Assembly: GCA_035477615.1 (NCBI GenBank)
Contig: DATIKJ010000028.1
Span: forward strand, 1 to 29,312
Direction of reading: 5' to 3'
Origin: UBA2277 sp035477615
GTDB taxonomy: Bacteria > Patescibacteriota > Microgenomatia > UBA1400 > MFAQ01
DNA: 29,312 bases
The notes beneath the pieces are model-generated. The model saw only the letters and a list, made by a program, of their open reading frames with translations, searched no databases and had not been told where the DNA came from. Positions 28,951 through 29,312 of this stretch are shown here, one piece after another. The stretch's first letter is position 1; each line of letters starts with the position of its first letter. Both the position numbers and the translations under genes were made by a program.

Positions 28951-29312
28951 AAGTCATACTGACAATGGCCATATCAGCCAATGGAATTATTGCTACCAAA
29001 ACTGGCAGTGAAGATTTTTTATCTCATGACAATTGGCTACAGTTCGTTAATCTGGCTAATAAAGTAGGCTGCTTTATTTGGGGTAGGAAGACGTACGAAG
29101 CAGTCATTAAGTGGGAAGGTGATTATCTCAGTGACCTTAAGAATGTTAGGAAAATTATAGTTTCTCATTCCCCAATGGAATTAAAGGAAGGTTTTACTTT
29201 AGCTAATTCTCCAGAGGATGCTTTGGCAAAATTTGAAAAGGAAGGATTTTCAGAAGCAATCATTACAGGAGGATCTACACTCAATAGTGAGTTTGCCAAA
29301 CGAGGACTAATT
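28947..29312 (+). CDS. Dihydrofolate reductase/RibD C-terminal-like protein (3' truncated by window)
   Basis: The first 122 residues of a DHFR-fold reductase are visible. It starts MKVILTMAISANGIIATKTG, followed by FIWGRKTYEAV (NADPH-binding region) and AIITGGSTLNSEFAKRGL. These are the usual landmarks of the RibD_C / DHFR-like family often found in resistance- or stress-related cassettes. A strong Shine-Dalgarno AGGAGGG (28932-28938) stands 8 nt before the ATG, unlike the left-hand genes. The start overlaps the upstream stop (ATGA). The C-terminus lies outside the window. Confidence 0.85.
   Translation, partial: MKVILTMAISANGIIATKTGSEDFLSHDNWLQFVNLANKVGCFIWGRKTYEAVIKWEGDYLSDLKNVRKIIVSHSPMELKEGFTLANSPEDALAKFEKEGFSEAIITGGSTLNSEFAKRGLI

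Overview
The window looks like a chromosome segment of a Candidate Phyla Radiation bacterium (Patescibacteria, most likely Microgenomates). This is inferred from gene content, not a search. The DNA is AT-rich, most starts lack a Shine-Dalgarno sequence, and the tRNA genes do not encode CCA. The type IV pilus cluster has no secretin gene here. Trigger factor lacks its PPIase domain and PheT lacks the N-terminal tRNA-binding (EMAP) domain. TGA is a normal stop.

Layout. 1-10285 (+): a type IV pilus cluster in tight or overlapping order: pilB (3' end), pilT, pilC, a pilin, prepilin peptidase, four short paralogous pilins, GspH-, PilV/GspI-, PilW/GspJ- and PilX/GspK-like pseudopilins, then pilM, pilN and pilO. 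10303-14206 (-): a 31-residue membrane peptide, recG, rpmF, nusB, rnc, rpsP and khpA. 14268-16829 (+): a class A penicillin-binding protein. 16835-21062 (-): infC, rpmI, rplT, then pheS and pheT, with a switch-like hairpin pair between infC and rpmI. 21063-24110: four tRNA genes (Val, Leu, Arg, Lys), trigger factor, a coiled-coil protein and a lysozyme-like protein. 24111-26083 (+): a GT-B-like glycosyltransferase and a Nudix/winged-helix protein. 26084-26397: a gene-free stretch with hairpins. 26398-29312 (+): accessory-looking genes (two unknowns, two alpha/beta hydrolases and a truncated DHFR/RibD-like reductase) with stronger Shine-Dalgarno signals.

The most unusual content is a family of four roughly 80-95-nt structured elements (A 21123-21202, B 22754-22842, D 23911-23998, C 26142-26234). 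Each can fold into the same three-way junction: a closing stem P1, an arm P2 with a GGA/GA internal loop, and an arm P3/P4 with a GARG/ACYGA internal loop. Stem sequences differ between copies while pairing is largely kept. A, B and D lie 51-53 nt downstream of tRNA-Val, tRNA-Leu and tRNA-Lys, in the same orientation. C lies about 50 nt downstream of what may be a degenerate tRNA-like relic. The P1 strands copy, and are complementary to, the T-arm of the particular neighbouring tRNA. In D a perfect 17-bp duplication of the tRNA-Lys 3' end bounds the unit. I do not recognise this family. Either a small mobile element targeting tRNA 3' ends or a tRNA-linked structured RNA would fit. Element C sits at the edge of the accessory right-hand region.
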